Positions 1-10,317 are shown, counted from the first letter of the stretch. The stretch is 64,000 nt of DNA from Gluconobacter kanchanaburiensis NBRC 103587 (GCF_007988905.1 NZ_BJVA01000003.1:124001-188000), one strand, 5' to 3'. Notes: a model not told the origin generated them from the letters alone. Made by a program: numbers and translations.

Positions 1-1107
1 CCCCACTCCCTCAACGGCGCCAACGCAGAAATCGGTCTGCCGCACTGGGTCTTCGGTCAACGCAGTATGGTCCCGCTGCCCGGAAACAGATTGCTGGCCC
101 TTGGTATCCGTCATGGCCTCAACCACGTCCTGCTGGAAGACAACGGACGGTGGACGGATGTCTCCCTCGGCACCCCCGTCAACGTCCCGCAACCGCTCGA
201 AGACGGACGTTTCGCCTGGATCGACTCCCCCGCCGATGCCCCAGCCGCCATTGCTACAGGCCGCATTGGCGAGCCCTGCGACCGTTTCCGCAACAGCGTC
301 ACACTCCCGCCCGGCGTTACGAAAGCCGATATCGCAACTCCCACACCCCTGACCTTTCCGACCACCAACGGAGCAGAAGCCCACGCCCTGTTCTACGCCC
401 CAGCCAGCAGCACCAGCGCGTTGCGGGAAGGAGAAAAACCCCCACTCGTCGTCATGGCGCATGGCGGCCCGACCGGCCGCGCCAATCCGTCCTTCGCCTT
501 CAAGGTGCAGTGGTGGACCTCGCGCGGTTTCGCCGTCCTCGACGTCAATTATCGCGGCTCAACCGGCTTCGGCCGCGCTTATCGCGAAGCATTGGACAGG
601 CAGTGGGGCGTCGCGGATATCGAAGACTGTCTCGCCGGCGTGAAGGCCGTTCTCGACCGCGGCCTCGCTGACCCAGCCCGCTGCGTCATCCGCGGTAGCA
701 GCGCCGGCGGCCTGACTGTCCTGGGGGCTCTTGCACAGTCAGACCTCTTCGCTGCCGGAACGTCCCTCTATGGCGTCACGGATCTGCGCGCTCTCGCCGA
801 AGAAACCCATAAATTCGAAGCCCGCTATCTGGACGGCCTGATCGGCCCCTATCCCGAAGACGAGGCGGTGTATCTGAAACGTTCTCCCATCACGCAGGCA
901 GGCGGAATTTCCGTTCCCGTCCTGTTCCTGCATGGCGGCGCAGATAAGGTCGTCCCCCTGTCACAGGCGGAATCCATGCGCACAAAACTCGAACATTCCG
1001 CCCTGCACGTCTATCCGGAGGAAGCCCATGGCTTCCGCGCCCGCGAAACCATAGAAGACGCCCTGCAACGGGAACTCGCCTTCTATCAGCAGGTTTTCAA
1101 TTCATAG
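1..1107 (+). CDS. S9 family prolyl-oligopeptidase-like serine peptidase (3' part)
   Basis: The frame is open from base 1, so the gene starts before the window; the first ATG at 67 lies inside the coding sequence, because the 22 codons before it read as S9-peptidase sequence (...LPHWVFGQRS). About 368 residues are visible: the end of a beta-propeller and a whole alpha/beta-hydrolase domain. The nucleophile motif GSSAGG is at visible residues 232-237 (Ser 234), the probable Asp is in GGADKVVP (Asp 315) and the His in EEAHGFR (His 343), so the triad is intact. The family cleaves short peptides or acylated substrates. No export signal can be judged because the N-terminus is missing. It converges on an unrecognised minus-strand gene 10 bp away. 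Confidence 0.88.
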   Translation, partial: PHSLNGANAEIGLPHWVFGQRSMVPLPGNRLLALGIRHGLNHVLLEDNGRWTDVSLGTPVNVPQPLEDGRFAWIDSPADAPAAIATGRIGEPCDRFRNSVTLPPGVTKADIATPTPLTFPTTNGAEAHALFYAPASSTSALREGEKPPLVVMAHGGPTGRANPSFAFKVQWWTSRGFAVLDVNYRGSTGFGRAYREALDRQWGVADIEDCLAGVKAVLDRGLADPARCVIRGSSAGGLTVLGALAQSDLFAAGTSLYGVTDLRALAEETHKFEARYLDGLIGPYPEDEAVYLKRSPITQAGGISVPVLFLHGGADKVVPLSQAESMRTKLEHSALHVYPEEAHGFRARETIEDALQRELAFYQQVFNS

Positions 1108-1117
1108 ATCCTCGGTC

Positions 1118-1636
1118 TCAGTCGTCGGAAAGTCCGAACTGGCTGGGATAGGGCATGGCGTTGCGGCTGAGCTTCTTCTTTTTCCAGTCTGCCAGCGCCC
1201 TGTCATATTCGACATGGCGCAGGGCGAACTGCAAAGCTTCCACATGCCGCTCGTCGGCCGGGTCCATCATGTTCTTGCGCCAACCCGCCGCAATCAGCCA
1301 GTATTCCCCGGCCAGCCGCCACTCCCCGGCTTCATGATGCTGCAGCGCCAGCCGCTCAAGCCCATGATATTTATTCTTCGGATTGGCGAGCGCGTCGGGC
1401 GTGAGGATGAAATCATCCCCTTTCCAGAGGAATGTCGATTTCATGTAGGGAAACTGCCGGGTCATCACACCCGGATCTCCGAAATGCTCCTTGATCAGCA
1501 TCGGAACCAGCCTGTCGTAAGACCTACGCCATTCGCACTGCACAGACCGTTCCCCTGAAAAGCCGTATTGAAGAATGCCGCTTCTATAACGGGCGCTTCC
1601 ATCAGAGTCGATTTCTGCACCTGAGCCAGAACCCAC
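1118..1636 (-). CDS. Hypothetical protein, 172 aa, start uncertain
   Basis: I do not recognise the family. The reading frame is open for about 172 codons from a GTG, with a basic, Trp/Tyr-rich C-terminal half (GEWRLAGEYW, DWKKKKLSR) that looks like real soluble protein. No ATG lies upstream in frame: the frame is open only about six more codons (ILLC...) before a stop. An overlapping frame does start with ATG at about 1668 and has a hydrophobic beginning. The gene may therefore have lost its true 5' end, may use GTG, or may contain a frameshift. The 200 bp upstream are AT-rich, unlike the rest of the window, which suggests a junction or a strong promoter region. Medium-low confidence. Confidence 0.45.
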   Translation of the reverse strand: MGSGSGAEIDSDGSARYRSGILQYGFSGERSVQCEWRRSYDRLVPMLIKEHFGDPGVMTRQFPYMKSTFLWKGDDFILTPDALANPKNKYHGLERLALQHHEAGEWRLAGEYWLIAAGWRKNMMDPADERHVEALQFALRHVEYDRALADWKKKKLSRNAMPYPSQFGLSDD

Positions 1637-1856
1637 GCAAAGCAGAATCGAATGTCAATCAATAACATTTTTAGTGTTATATATAAATAAATAAATGTTA
1701 CATTGAAGTGCGTAATAAATTAGGGAAGAAAATGTCCGCTATTCTGTAAACGGGTTTGAATTCCCATAATACTTCTTCTAAGAAGCCTCACCGAAATTAC
1801 TGGTGCCCTGTTTCAGGCCTGCCTATTTCCTCTTCTCTTTAGAATCCCAGAGTCTC
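1637..1856. other. AT-rich intergenic block
   Basis: A stretch of about 220 bp with runs such as ATATATAAATAAATAAATG, markedly AT-richer than the surrounding GC-rich sequence. No gene or clear inverted repeat is visible. It separates an unrecognised minus-strand gene from a plus-strand permease gene, so it must hold the promoters of both if both are expressed. It could also mark an old insertion boundary. Confidence 0.5.
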
Positions 1857-2822
1857 ATGGACACCAAAACCCTCTTCTCCGGAATGGCGCTGGCCTTCGG
1901 AGCCTATTCCGCATTTGCCGTCAGCGACGCCTTCTCCAAACTGCTGGACGGGAGTCTCGATCCTTTCGAGGTTGCGTTTTTTGGCGGGGTGTTCGGGTTC
2001 CTCATTCTTCCCTTCATCCGCAAATCAAACGAATCCTATCTCGACATCGTACGCCCGAAGCTTCGTGGCATGTGGCTGCTGCGGGCCATCTGCGTCTTCG
2101 TTGCTACGGCGGCCAGCGTTGAAGCCTTCATGTTGCTTTCGATGCCCGAGGCCCTGTCGATCACCTTTCTGATGCCGCTGTTCGTCACGATCCTTTCCGT
2201 CGTGCTGCTCAAGGAGAAAGTGACATTCTGGGCGTGGCTTGCGGTCGCTTTGGGCTTTGCGGGCGTTCTTATCGTGCTGCGTCCGGGAATGCGCCCGCTC
2301 AATCTGGGCCATCTCTGCGCGCTTCTGGCAGCCTGCGCCAATGCGGGTAGCGTGATCGCCTACCGGATCGCCAGCAAGGAAACCGTGCGCCTGTCGCTCT
2401 TCGGGTCCAGCCTGATGGGCGCACTGGTCGGCAATGGTCTCCTCATGCTCGCCCATGCCACATGGCCCTCTAACACAAAGATCTGGTTCTACCTGTTCGG
2501 CTACGGCTCCCTGGCCGCCCTCGGACAACTCTGCATGATGCTCGCAACCGCCAGAGCACCGGCAAACCGTGTAGCTCTGCCACAATACAGCCAGATGGCC
2601 TGGGGTGTCGCGCTGAGCTACCTCCTCTTCAAACAGCCGCTCGACCGCTGGACCTTCGTCGGCATCGCGGTCCTGACAGCATCAGGCATGCTGAACTGGA
2701 TCCGTCAGCGCATCCGCTACGAAAAAATGGCGATGAAAGAGCGTCTCGAACGCCTCAAGGCGCGCAAAGTCGCCAAGGGAAACCTCAAAGCCGCCAAGAA
2801 GAGCGCGCTCTCCACACGCTAA
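1857..2822 (+). CDS. DMT-superfamily (EamA) permease
   Basis: A 321-residue integral membrane protein with about ten hydrophobic segments arranged as two EamA repeats (residues about 8-140 and 155-290), followed by a basic cytoplasmic tail (KERLERLKARKVAKGNLKAAKK). EamA/RhaT-type permeases export or import small metabolites such as amino acids; the substrate cannot be told from sequence. I placed the start at ATG 1857 (MDTKTLFSG) rather than GTG 1803, because the extra 18 residues from the GTG do not fit the family's N-terminus, which begins directly with the first membrane helix. It stands alone, convergent with a MATE exporter gene. Confidence 0.82.
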   Translation: MDTKTLFSGMALAFGAYSAFAVSDAFSKLLDGSLDPFEVAFFGGVFGFLILPFIRKSNESYLDIVRPKLRGMWLLRAICVFVATAASVEAFMLLSMPEALSITFLMPLFVTILSVVLLKEKVTFWAWLAVALGFAGVLIVLRPGMRPLNLGHLCALLAACANAGSVIAYRIASKETVRLSLFGSSLMGALVGNGLLMLAHATWPSNTKIWFYLFGYGSLAALGQLCMMLATARAPANRVALPQYSQMAWGVALSYLLFKQPLDRWTFVGIAVLTASGMLNWIRQRIRYEKMAMKERLERLKARKVAKGNLKAAKKSALSTR

Positions 2823-2889
2823 ATACTCGTTCCGCTGCTGTGCATGCGGGTCAGAATGCTGACTTTCAGAGACGCGGCGGCACTTCTGA

Positions 2890-4275
2890 TTATGGTTCTA
2901 TAATTCCCGGCTCCAGCTTCCGGATCACCCGGAATGCCATCACGACCGCCAAACTGCCGAACAGCACCACGCCCAGCGACTGCCCAACCAAAATTCCGAC
3001 TGGTCCATAAGCTGACCCGAACCAAACGAATGGAATGGTCCCCAGAGTCGCCCGCCCCCAGTTGAAACCGGTTGAATAAAACGGGTGTCCCAGATTGTTG
3101 AACGCCGTATTGGCCACGAACAGCAATCCGACGAACATGTAACTCAACACTAGCCAGCAGCAGAACAGCCGTACGATGTCGACGCCCACACCCTGAAGTT
3201 CGAAAAGCTGGATGATGGAATTATGTGCCACCGCCAGAACCAGCCAGGTCGCGCCTACACAGAGTGCCGTCAGCTTCAGCGCCGCCAGTAGCGCCTCCTG
3301 AACACGATGGATCTGCCGCGCGCCGAGGTTCTGGGCCATGATTGGCCCGACCGATCCTGTCAGTGCGAAAACCAGCGAAAACGCCACCGGCACGATCCGG
3401 TCAATGGTCGCCTGCCCCGAAACGGCATTGAGTCCGAACCGCGCCATCGCATGCGTCACGAACAGCGCGCCTGTCGGGGTTGCCAGATTGGTCGCAATCG
3501 CCGGAACCGCAATCCCGCCAATCAGCCGCGTGGATGGCCCGAAAGCGGAACGTCGGGGCCATTCCAGCATGGCATGGCCCCGAAGATTCAGAAATCCGCT
3601 CGCCGTAATGGCCAGCCGCGCCAGAAGTGTGCTGATCGCAGCTCCCTCAAGCCCCAGATGCAGTCCGAAAATCATGATCGGATCCAGACACGCGGACACA
3701 GCCGCCCCCGTCAGTGTCACTCGCATCGAGCGTTTGGCATCCCCCACCGCTCGCAATAGCGAAGACAGCGCCATCCCTAGACATACCAGCGGCAGTGCCG
3801 GTGAGACGATATGCAGGAACGTGGCGGCGTTCCGCTGCGCTTCGCCATGCGCGCCAAGCAGCCCGAGCAGAGGCATGGCAAATGTCGCCGTCAACAGGCC
3901 CAGAACGGTCGCAATCGCCACCATGACCACCAGAAACGCCGAGGCCATCCGCCGTGCCTCGGCATGCTGACATGCTCCGATCAGCCGCCCCGTGCAGGCC
4001 CCGAGCCCGATCGTCATCCCGATTGATACCGAGACCTGCACGTAACTGACCGCCGTCGCAAATGCGATAGCCGCCGTCAGCGTTTTGTCATGCAGATGCG
4101 AAATATATCCGTAATTGAGCAGATCGACGGCAAACACGGCCATCAGCCCGATCGCCCCGGTTCCGGCCATGGTCACGACATGACGCATGATGCTGCCATG
4201 AACGAATCTGGCCGGCCTTACCGGAGAATCGTCAGGAATACAGGGCTTTTTGGGATCGTCATCTGGCTCTGGCAT
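2890..4275 (-). CDS. MATE family efflux transporter
   Basis: 461 residues with twelve predicted membrane segments in two six-helix halves, the layout of multidrug and toxic compound extrusion (MatE) proteins, which export cationic or aromatic compounds using Na+ or H+ gradients. The N-terminus (about 28 residues, acidic and proline-rich) precedes the first helix (GTGAIGLMAVFAVDLLNYGY). The second half begins near a conserved SGQATIDRIVPVAFSL stretch. The gene is divergent from flgE; the 207 bp between them must contain both promoters. No partner gene suggests a substrate. Confidence 0.88.
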   Translation of the reverse strand: MPEPDDDPKKPCIPDDSPVRPARFVHGSIMRHVVTMAGTGAIGLMAVFAVDLLNYGYISHLHDKTLTAAIAFATAVSYVQVSVSIGMTIGLGACTGRLIGACQHAEARRMASAFLVVMVAIATVLGLLTATFAMPLLGLLGAHGEAQRNAATFLHIVSPALPLVCLGMALSSLLRAVGDAKRSMRVTLTGAAVSACLDPIMIFGLHLGLEGAAISTLLARLAITASGFLNLRGHAMLEWPRRSAFGPSTRLIGGIAVPAIATNLATPTGALFVTHAMARFGLNAVSGQATIDRIVPVAFSLVFALTGSVGPIMAQNLGARQIHRVQEALLAALKLTALCVGATWLVLAVAHNSIIQLFELQGVGVDIVRLFCCWLVLSYMFVGLLFVANTAFNNLGHPFYSTGFNWGRATLGTIPFVWFGSAYGPVGILVGQSLGVVLFGSLAVVMAFRVIRKLEPGIIEP

Positions 4276-4482
4276 GTCATTGTATCATGCCCGTTTCAGG
4301 GCGGGAGAACCAGAGGCCGGCAGCGTTTTTTCGCCTCCATCCTGGCTCTGTCTCTGTTCGTAACAGTAGGCGAATCCGTCCTTTTCGGGCTTGTAAGGAC
4401 TTCTTTAATATCCGGTGTGGAATCTTCCCTGATGATGCTCGGGCATACGACCCGCAGCCTGTTCCATGTCCGGGAGTATGCC

Positions 4483-5742
4483 ATGTCCTCGATCATCAAC
4501 GCGGTTCAAACCGCCGTCAGTGGCCTGAACGCCCAGTCCCACGCCTTCACTGACCTCTCTAACAACATCGCCAACAGCCAGACCACGGGCTACAAAGCGA
4601 GCACCACCAGCTTCGAGGACTACGTCACCAATAACGACCTCGCCAGTGACGGCGAAGCTCTGAGCGACAGTGTCGTCGCCACGACCCGACAGCACAATGA
4701 CAACCAGGGCATGGTGACAACCTCGACCAACAGTACGGCCCTTGCCATTTCCGGGAACGGCTTCTTCAACGTCGTGCAGGCCACCGGCCAGAGCAACGAC
4801 AGCACGCCTGTTCTGGGTTCGCAGCAGTATTACACCCGTAACGGTGACTTTTCGCAGGACAAGAACGGCTATCTGGTCAACACGTCCGGCTATTATCTGG
4901 AAGGATACAACGTCAACGCCTCGACGGGCAGCCTGGGCACGTCTCTCAGCCCCATCCAGGTTCCTTCCACCATCAAGTTTCAGCCGACCGAGAGCACGAA
5001 GCTGACCATGACAGGCCAGATTGGCAGCAGTGCGACCAGCAGCGGTGGCAGCAGCACCACCTCGGCCACGGCCTATGACAGCAAGGGCAACGCTCAGACG
5101 GTCAGCCTGAACTGGACGCAGGTGAATGCTACGACCTGGACCGTCAGCAATGCGAGCGATCCGACCAACAGCGCGACCGTGACCTTCGATGCTTCGACCG
5201 GCGCCCTTGCCTCCGTCAACGGCCAGTCCCAGTCTTCGGGGTCGGCTGCGACCTTCGAATATGAGGGCTCGCCCCAGAACATGACAGTCAGTCTTGGCAC
5301 TATCGGCAATACGAGTGGCGTCAGCATTGTAACCGATGGATCCACACCTACAGGTGTGACTACGGTCTCCGACAGTGTCACGAGTGGAACGTTCTCGGGA
5401 ATTTCCATGCAGACCGATGGTTCCGTCATGGCGACCTTCGACAATGGCTATTCCCAGCTCGTCGCAAAGGTGCCATTGACCACTTTCGCCGATCCGAACA
5501 GCCTTTCTCCCGAGAACGGGCAGGCCTATACCGCAACGTCCCAGTCAGGCAGCCCGCAGATCAAGACGGTCGATACCAATGGTGCCGGCACCCTGACGAC
5601 CGGCTCCATTGAGGAGTCTACATCCGATCTGACCGGCGATCTCAGCAAACTGATCGTGGCGCAGCAGGCCTATGGTGCAAACACCAAAGTGGTCTCCACG
5701 GCAGATCAGCTTCTTCAGACCACACTGGCAATGATCCAGTAA
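4483..5742 (+). CDS. flgE: Flagellar hook protein FlgE
   Basis: 419 residues forming the polymeric hook that joins the flagellar rod to the filament. The N-terminus has the axial-protein signature SNNIANSQTTGYKAS, and the C-terminus ends with the matching amphipathic region (LIVAQQAYGANTKVVSTADQ) used for coiled-coil packing of rod, hook and filament subunits. The Ser/Thr/Gly-rich middle is the surface-exposed domain. The frame stays open far upstream to 4090, but ATG 4483 is the right start: it is preceded by GGGAG at a good distance and yields the canonical MSSIINAVQTAVSGLNAQ beginning. The gene is followed 23 bp later by flgK and then flgL, a hook/junction operon. Confidence 0.93.
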   Translation: MSSIINAVQTAVSGLNAQSHAFTDLSNNIANSQTTGYKASTTSFEDYVTNNDLASDGEALSDSVVATTRQHNDNQGMVTTSTNSTALAISGNGFFNVVQATGQSNDSTPVLGSQQYYTRNGDFSQDKNGYLVNTSGYYLEGYNVNASTGSLGTSLSPIQVPSTIKFQPTESTKLTMTGQIGSSATSSGGSSTTSATAYDSKGNAQTVSLNWTQVNATTWTVSNASDPTNSATVTFDASTGALASVNGQSQSSGSAATFEYEGSPQNMTVSLGTIGNTSGVSIVTDGSTPTGVTTVSDSVTSGTFSGISMQTDGSVMATFDNGYSQLVAKVPLTTFADPNSLSPENGQAYTATSQSGSPQIKTVDTNGAGTLTTGSIEESTSDLTGDLSKLIVAQQAYGANTKVVSTADQLLQTTLAMIQ

Positions 5743-5765
5743 GATCATACTGAAGGGATCGCCTC

Positions 5766-7274
5766 ATGGGACTGAGCAGCGCACTTTCGATCGCAACGTC
5801 TGGCCTGAATGCCGTTCAGAACGCCATGGCAGTTGCGTCCAACAATATCTCTAATGCCGGAACGAGTGGCTACATCAAGGAAAATGCCAACGTCCAGTCG
5901 AGTGTCTCGACCAACACAGGATCTGGCGTCCGCACCGCTGTCACGACTCTCGCAACCAACGAACAGGTCCAAAAGGCGCTCTACGCCCAGAATTCGGAAG
6001 TCGCGGCTTATACCGCCACCAGCAATTCCCTGTCTAACATCACGGCACTGCAGGGCTCCACCAGTGCCACGTCCGGTAGCAGCGGAACCCTGTCCGATCA
6101 GCTCGGAAATCTTCAGTCTGCCCTGACCTCTCTGACCTCGACCCCGGACAGTGCTTCGGCCCAGAGCACAGTGATTTCCGACGCCGCCAGTTTCGCGCAG
6201 TCGGTCAATAACCTCTCATCCGCCTATCAGACACAGCGCCAGACTGCTCAGAACGCCGTCGTCTCTTCGGTTTCGGACATCAATACCGACCTTACAACGA
6301 TCGGCAGCCTGTCCACCAAGATCATGAACCTCAAGAGCACTGGCCAGGACACGGCCGCTCTGGAAAACCAGCGTTATACCGCCCTGTCGTCGCTTTCGTC
6401 CGAACTCTCGGTATCGTGGTCGGAATCGGCGAATGGTGACATGACCATTTCGACGGCAGATGGCGTCACACTGCCAACGCGCGATACCAGCGGTGCCAAT
6501 GGTGCGACCATTTCCTCCACCTGGCCGCTCTCCACATCTTCAGCCCAGATTTCCGTCAGCACCACCTATCCCGGTACGTCTTCCAGCAATACAATTCCGG
6601 CCATTACTCTGAATGGTCGGGACATCACCACGCATCTGACGGGTGGCACGCTGGGCGCGAACATCACCCTGCGGGATACGACGCTTCCAACCATGCAGGC
6701 ACAGCTGGACTCGCTGACCTCGACGGTCGCGACCCGTTTCAGCGATCAGGGCATGCCTCTCTTTACCTCAGGATCGGGGGGCGACGTGCCGGGAACGTCG
6801 CAGACAGATCTGACCCCTGCGGGCAGTGTCGGGTTCTCACAGGAGATGGGCGTCTCCAGCACCTATTCTGATGATCCCTCGAAGCTGCTTGATAACAGCA
6901 CTTCCGGGACCCAGACGGTTCTCAACGTGCTGAACAACAGCTTCGGCAGTAGTGGGACGCCCGCTCCAAGCACAAATCTTGGCATGACCGGAAACCTGTC
7001 CACAGGATATACTGGCAATCAGGGAATTATCTCCCTGGCGACGTCCCTGACGGCCAATCAGGCAGCGACGGCGAGCAATGCCAGCAGCGGCCTGAGCCTG
7101 TCCCAAACGACGCAGACAAGCCTGACATCCAATCTTTCGGGAACGTCAACGGTCTCCGTCGATACGGAAATGGCCAATGTCGTTACCCTGCAGAATGCCT
7201 ACGCTGCCAATGCCAAGGTCGTTTCGACCGTCCAGACAATGTTCAGCGCCCTGCTGAGCGCGATTGGAGTCTGA
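5766..7274 (+). CDS. flgK: Flagellar hook-associated protein 1 (FlgK)
   Basis: 502 residues. FlgK is the first hook-filament junction protein, exported through the flagellar type III apparatus. The N-terminus MGLSSALSIATSGLNAVQ and ASNNISNAGTSGYIKE carry the axial-protein motif; the C-terminus (VTLQNAYAANAKVVSTVQ) is the paired coiled-coil region. The middle is a low-complexity Ser/Thr-rich domain. It sits between flgE and flgL with 2 bp before flgL, so the three are almost certainly co-transcribed. Somewhat shorter than enterobacterial FlgK, typical of alphaproteobacteria. Confidence 0.92.
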   Translation: MGLSSALSIATSGLNAVQNAMAVASNNISNAGTSGYIKENANVQSSVSTNTGSGVRTAVTTLATNEQVQKALYAQNSEVAAYTATSNSLSNITALQGSTSATSGSSGTLSDQLGNLQSALTSLTSTPDSASAQSTVISDAASFAQSVNNLSSAYQTQRQTAQNAVVSSVSDINTDLTTIGSLSTKIMNLKSTGQDTAALENQRYTALSSLSSELSVSWSESANGDMTISTADGVTLPTRDTSGANGATISSTWPLSTSSAQISVSTTYPGTSSSNTIPAITLNGRDITTHLTGGTLGANITLRDTTLPTMQAQLDSLTSTVATRFSDQGMPLFTSGSGGDVPGTSQTDLTPAGSVGFSQEMGVSSTYSDDPSKLLDNSTSGTQTVLNVLNNSFGSSGTPAPSTNLGMTGNLSTGYTGNQGIISLATSLTANQAATASNASSGLSLSQTTQTSLTSNLSGTSTVSVDTEMANVVTLQNAYAANAKVVSTVQTMFSALLSAIGV

Positions 7275-7276
7275 TC

Positions 7277-8338
7277 ATGACCGGAATTATTTCCAGCTTC
7301 GGTTTCGGCGGTGTCTCCGCTCAGCTTATTCTGGGCGTTCAGAATCTTTCCCACTCGCAAGATGCACTTCAGCTTGAGACCGCAACCGGCGTCCGGGCCA
7401 GCAGTTATGCCGATCTCGGGGCTTCCCGCACGCAGGCCCTCGCCCTTCAGCCCGCAATCACGCAAATCTCCGCATGGAAAAGTAACGTCACCAACGCCCA
7501 GAATACCCTGACCACAACCCAGACGGCCCTTACACAGATTTCCAGCATCGCGGAAAACCTGACAAGCTCGCTCTCTACTCTTGGAAGCACGCTGTCTTAC
7601 TCGACCCTCACGACAGCCGCGACCGCAGCACAGTCCGCCCTGACTACATTGGGAAATCTCCTGAACACGAAGCAGGGGGACAGCTACGTCTTCGCCGGGC
7701 AGCAGAATACCGTCGCCCCTGTCAGTACGGATCTGGGAACTTCGGAGCTGTCCAGTCAGATCAGTCAGGCCGTCAGCCAGCTTGCCTCCACCAGCGCAGC
7801 GGATGTCCTCAGCACGACGCAGACCCTGGTCGATAATACCACGGCCGATCAGCCGTTTTCTGCTTCAGTCTCCTCCTCGCCTGATGAGGCTTACCAGCAG
7901 AAAACCCAGATCGTCGTGGGACAGGCCGAAACGGTGTCTGTAGGTATGGTCGCCACGCAGGGCGCCACCTCCACCTCCACCAGCTCTCCCATTCGCGATC
8001 TGATGCGGAATCTCATGGTTGTAGCTTCTCTCGGCTCATCCTCTACCAGCACCTCGGACTATCCCAATCTGATTGCAGGTCTTCAGAGTTCCATGGACAA
8101 GGTCACGACAGGTCTGGGAGACATGAGTGGTCTGATGGGTGTCCAGCAGAACAGCCTTACGGGCCAGAGTTCCATGCTGGCTCAGATGTCGTCTGCTTTG
8201 ACCACTCAGCTCGGGCAGGTGAAAGATGCGGACCTGGCTCAGGTTTCAACACAGGTTACCGATACGAACAACCAGCTTCAGGCCTCCTATTCGCTCATCG
8301 CGGATATGAAGAGCATGACGCTTGCATCCTACCTCTGA
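7277..8338 (+). CDS. flgL: Flagellar hook-associated protein 3 (FlgL)
   Basis: 353 residues, the second junction protein linking FlgK to the flagellin filament. It is recognised by position after flgK, by flagellin-like heptad-rich ends (residues about 20-140 and 280-353), and by the GDSYVFAGQQNTVAP stretch, equivalent to the conserved YLFSG segment of FlgL. There is no filament or chaperone gene next to it. The following htpG is 66 bp away with its own Shine-Dalgarno. Confidence 0.87.
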   Translation: MTGIISSFGFGGVSAQLILGVQNLSHSQDALQLETATGVRASSYADLGASRTQALALQPAITQISAWKSNVTNAQNTLTTTQTALTQISSIAENLTSSLSTLGSTLSYSTLTTAATAAQSALTTLGNLLNTKQGDSYVFAGQQNTVAPVSTDLGTSELSSQISQAVSQLASTSAADVLSTTQTLVDNTTADQPFSASVSSSPDEAYQQKTQIVVGQAETVSVGMVATQGATSTSTSSPIRDLMRNLMVVASLGSSSTSTSDYPNLIAGLQSSMDKVTTGLGDMSGLMGVQQNSLTGQSSMLAQMSSALTTQLGQVKDADLAQVSTQVTDTNNQLQASYSLIADMKSMTLASYL

Positions 8339-8404
8339 TCCCGGTTGAAAATCTTATCGTGACATCGCATATCCAGATCACTTTCCTTGACGGAGATTGA
8401 TGAT

Positions 8405-10276
8405 ATGAGCGACGAAAATAACCAGAAGACCGCCGAAAAGCATGAGTTCAGCGCCGAAGTTGGCCGTCTTCTGGACCTGGTGGTCCACGCCCTTTATTCT
8501 GATCGTGAAATATTTCTGCGTGAGCTTGTCGCGAACGCTGCCGATGCGACTGACAAGCGTCGTTTCGAGGCTCTGACAGACAGTGCGCTGTCCTTGCCGG
8601 AAAATGCTTCCATCCGCATCAATCCGGACAAGAGTCAGAAAGAACTGACGATCTCCGATGACGGTGTGGGGATGACCCATGACGAACTGGCACAGAACCT
8701 CGGCACCATTGCCCGTTCCGGCACTCGTGCTTTTGGTGAAAAGCTGAATGCCGCCAAGCCGGAAGACCGCCCGAACCTGATTGGTCAGTTCGGCGTCGGT
8801 TTTTACGCGGCCTTCATGGTCGCGAACCGTGTGGATGTAACGTCACGGAAGGCAGGGGCCGAGGATGCCTGGACGTGGTCTTCCGACGGTAAGGGTGCTT
8901 TTACGTTGACGCCTGCTTCGCGTTCTACGCCGGGCACCGATATCGTCCTGCATATGAAGGATGATGCCGAAGAGTTTCTTGATAGCTGGCGCTTGCGGTC
9001 GATTATCCGCAAATGGGCGGATCATGTTTCCTGGCCGATTACCCTGCGGGAGACGAAGGAAGACGGCACAACGGAAGACCAGTCTGCCAATGAAGGTACG
9101 GCTCTGTGGAGCAAGCCAAAATCCGAGATTACACCCGAACAGTATGCCGAGTTCTATCGGCATGTCTCACATGCCTTTGACGAACCTTATGCCACGCTGC
9201 ACTGGCGCGCTGAGGGTGTGACAGAGTTTACAGCATTGCTCTTTCTGCCCGGCGCGCGCCCGTTTGATTTCATGGAGCAGTCGCGTGAAAGCCGGATTCA
9301 TCTTCATGTCCGGCGGATGTTCATTACCGACGAAGCCGAGCTGGTCCCGAACTGGATGCGTTTCGTTCAGGGTGTTGTGGACACCGAAGACTTGCCGCTG
9401 AATGTCTCGCGTGAAATGCTCCAGGCCACGCCGGTTCTGACCCGTATCCGCAAGGCGGTTACCAAACGCGTTCTGGCGGAAATCCGTAATCGCGCAAAAG
9501 ATGCGGAAAGCGGTTTCAATACTTTCTGGGAAAACTTCGGCGCCGTCATCAAGGAAGGTTTGTGGGAAGACGCCGAGCATCGCACAGAAATTGCTGGCTT
9601 TGCCCGTTTTCATTCGACCAATGGCGAAGACCTTGTCACGCTGGATGATTATATCTCCCGTATGAAAGAAGGTCAGGACGCTATCTATTACCTGACCGGT
9701 GATAGTCTCGACGCTCTCAGATCTTCCGCCCAGCTTGAAGGGTTCCGGGCTCGGGGGCTTGAAGTCCTGCTGTTGTCGGATGCAGTGGATGGTTTCTGGC
9801 CAGAGCGGCTGTCCTCCTATCAGGATAAGCCTCTACGCTCCGTAACCCATTCTCACGGTGATCTGGAGAAATTTGAATCTGCGGAAGCCGACACGACGGA
9901 AGCTGCGGATGTCACGCAGCTTGTGCCAGCCCTTAAGGATGCTCTGGGTGACCAGGTTAAAGATGTTCGCAGCACCGTGCGCCTGACGGGCAGTGCTGTG
10001 GTCATCACCTCTGAAGGCGGTCCGGATCTGAGCATGCAGCGCTTGATGCGTCGCTCTGGTCAGTCCATGCCTGCCATGCCGCCAATTCTTGAGATCAATC
10101 CGAAGCATCCGCTCATCAAGGCCCTGGCCGAGCGGGTAGCAAAGGGCGAGGAAGTCAAGGATTATGCCAGTGTTCTGCTTGATCTTGCCCGCGTACAGGA
10201 GGGTGAACCGCTGCCCGATCCGACTGGTTTCGGGCGCTCGCTGGCCACTCTTCTCGCTGGCCCTGCGGCGGTTTGA
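8405..10276 (+). CDS. htpG: Molecular chaperone HtpG (Hsp90)
   Basis: 623 residues, the normal length for bacterial Hsp90, an ATP-dependent cytosolic folding chaperone. GHKL ATP-binding motifs are present: [12 protein letters not shown] (the usual N of SNASDA is kept), [19 protein letters not shown]. The middle domain has the conserved catalytic-loop region [10 protein letters not shown], and the C-terminal dimerisation domain ends at LLAGPAAV. I chose ATG 8405 ([15 protein letters not shown]) because GGAG lies about 9 bp upstream; the TTG at 8387 only adds six residues. An intrinsic terminator follows. Confidence 0.96.
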   Translation: MSDENNQKTAEKHEFSAEVGRLLDLVVHALYSDREIFLRELVANAADATDKRRFEALTDSALSLPENASIRINPDKSQKELTISDDGVGMTHDELAQNLGTIARSGTRAFGEKLNAAKPEDRPNLIGQFGVGFYAAFMVANRVDVTSRKAGAEDAWTWSSDGKGAFTLTPASRSTPGTDIVLHMKDDAEEFLDSWRLRSIIRKWADHVSWPITLRETKEDGTTEDQSANEGTALWSKPKSEITPEQYAEFYRHVSHAFDEPYATLHWRAEGVTEFTALLFLPGARPFDFMEQSRESRIHLHVRRMFITDEAELVPNWMRFVQGVVDTEDLPLNVSREMLQATPVLTRIRKAVTKRVLAEIRNRAKDAESGFNTFWENFGAVIKEGLWEDAEHRTEIAGFARFHSTNGEDLVTLDDYISRMKEGQDAIYYLTGDSLDALRSSAQLEGFRARGLEVLLLSDAVDGFWPERLSSYQDKPLRSVTHSHGDLEKFESAEADTTEAADVTQLVPALKDALGDQVKDVRSTVRLTGSAVVITSEGGPDLSMQRLMRRSGQSMPAMPPILEINPKHPLIKALAERVAKGEEVKDYASVLLDLARVQEGEPLPDPTGFGRSLATLLAGPAAV

Positions 10277-10317
10277 AGCAGGTCTGGAAGACCGTAAGAA
10301 CATATTTTAGGTGACTG

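Noticed and set aside
2025-2585. Minus-strand open frame of 186 codons
   Set aside because: Antisense to the EamA permease; charged low-complexity composition.
4090-4482. Open frame upstream of flgE giving a 550-aa protein
   Set aside because: It lies opposite the MATE gene and lacks family-like sequence; ATG 4483 has a Shine-Dalgarno and gives the canonical hook-protein start.
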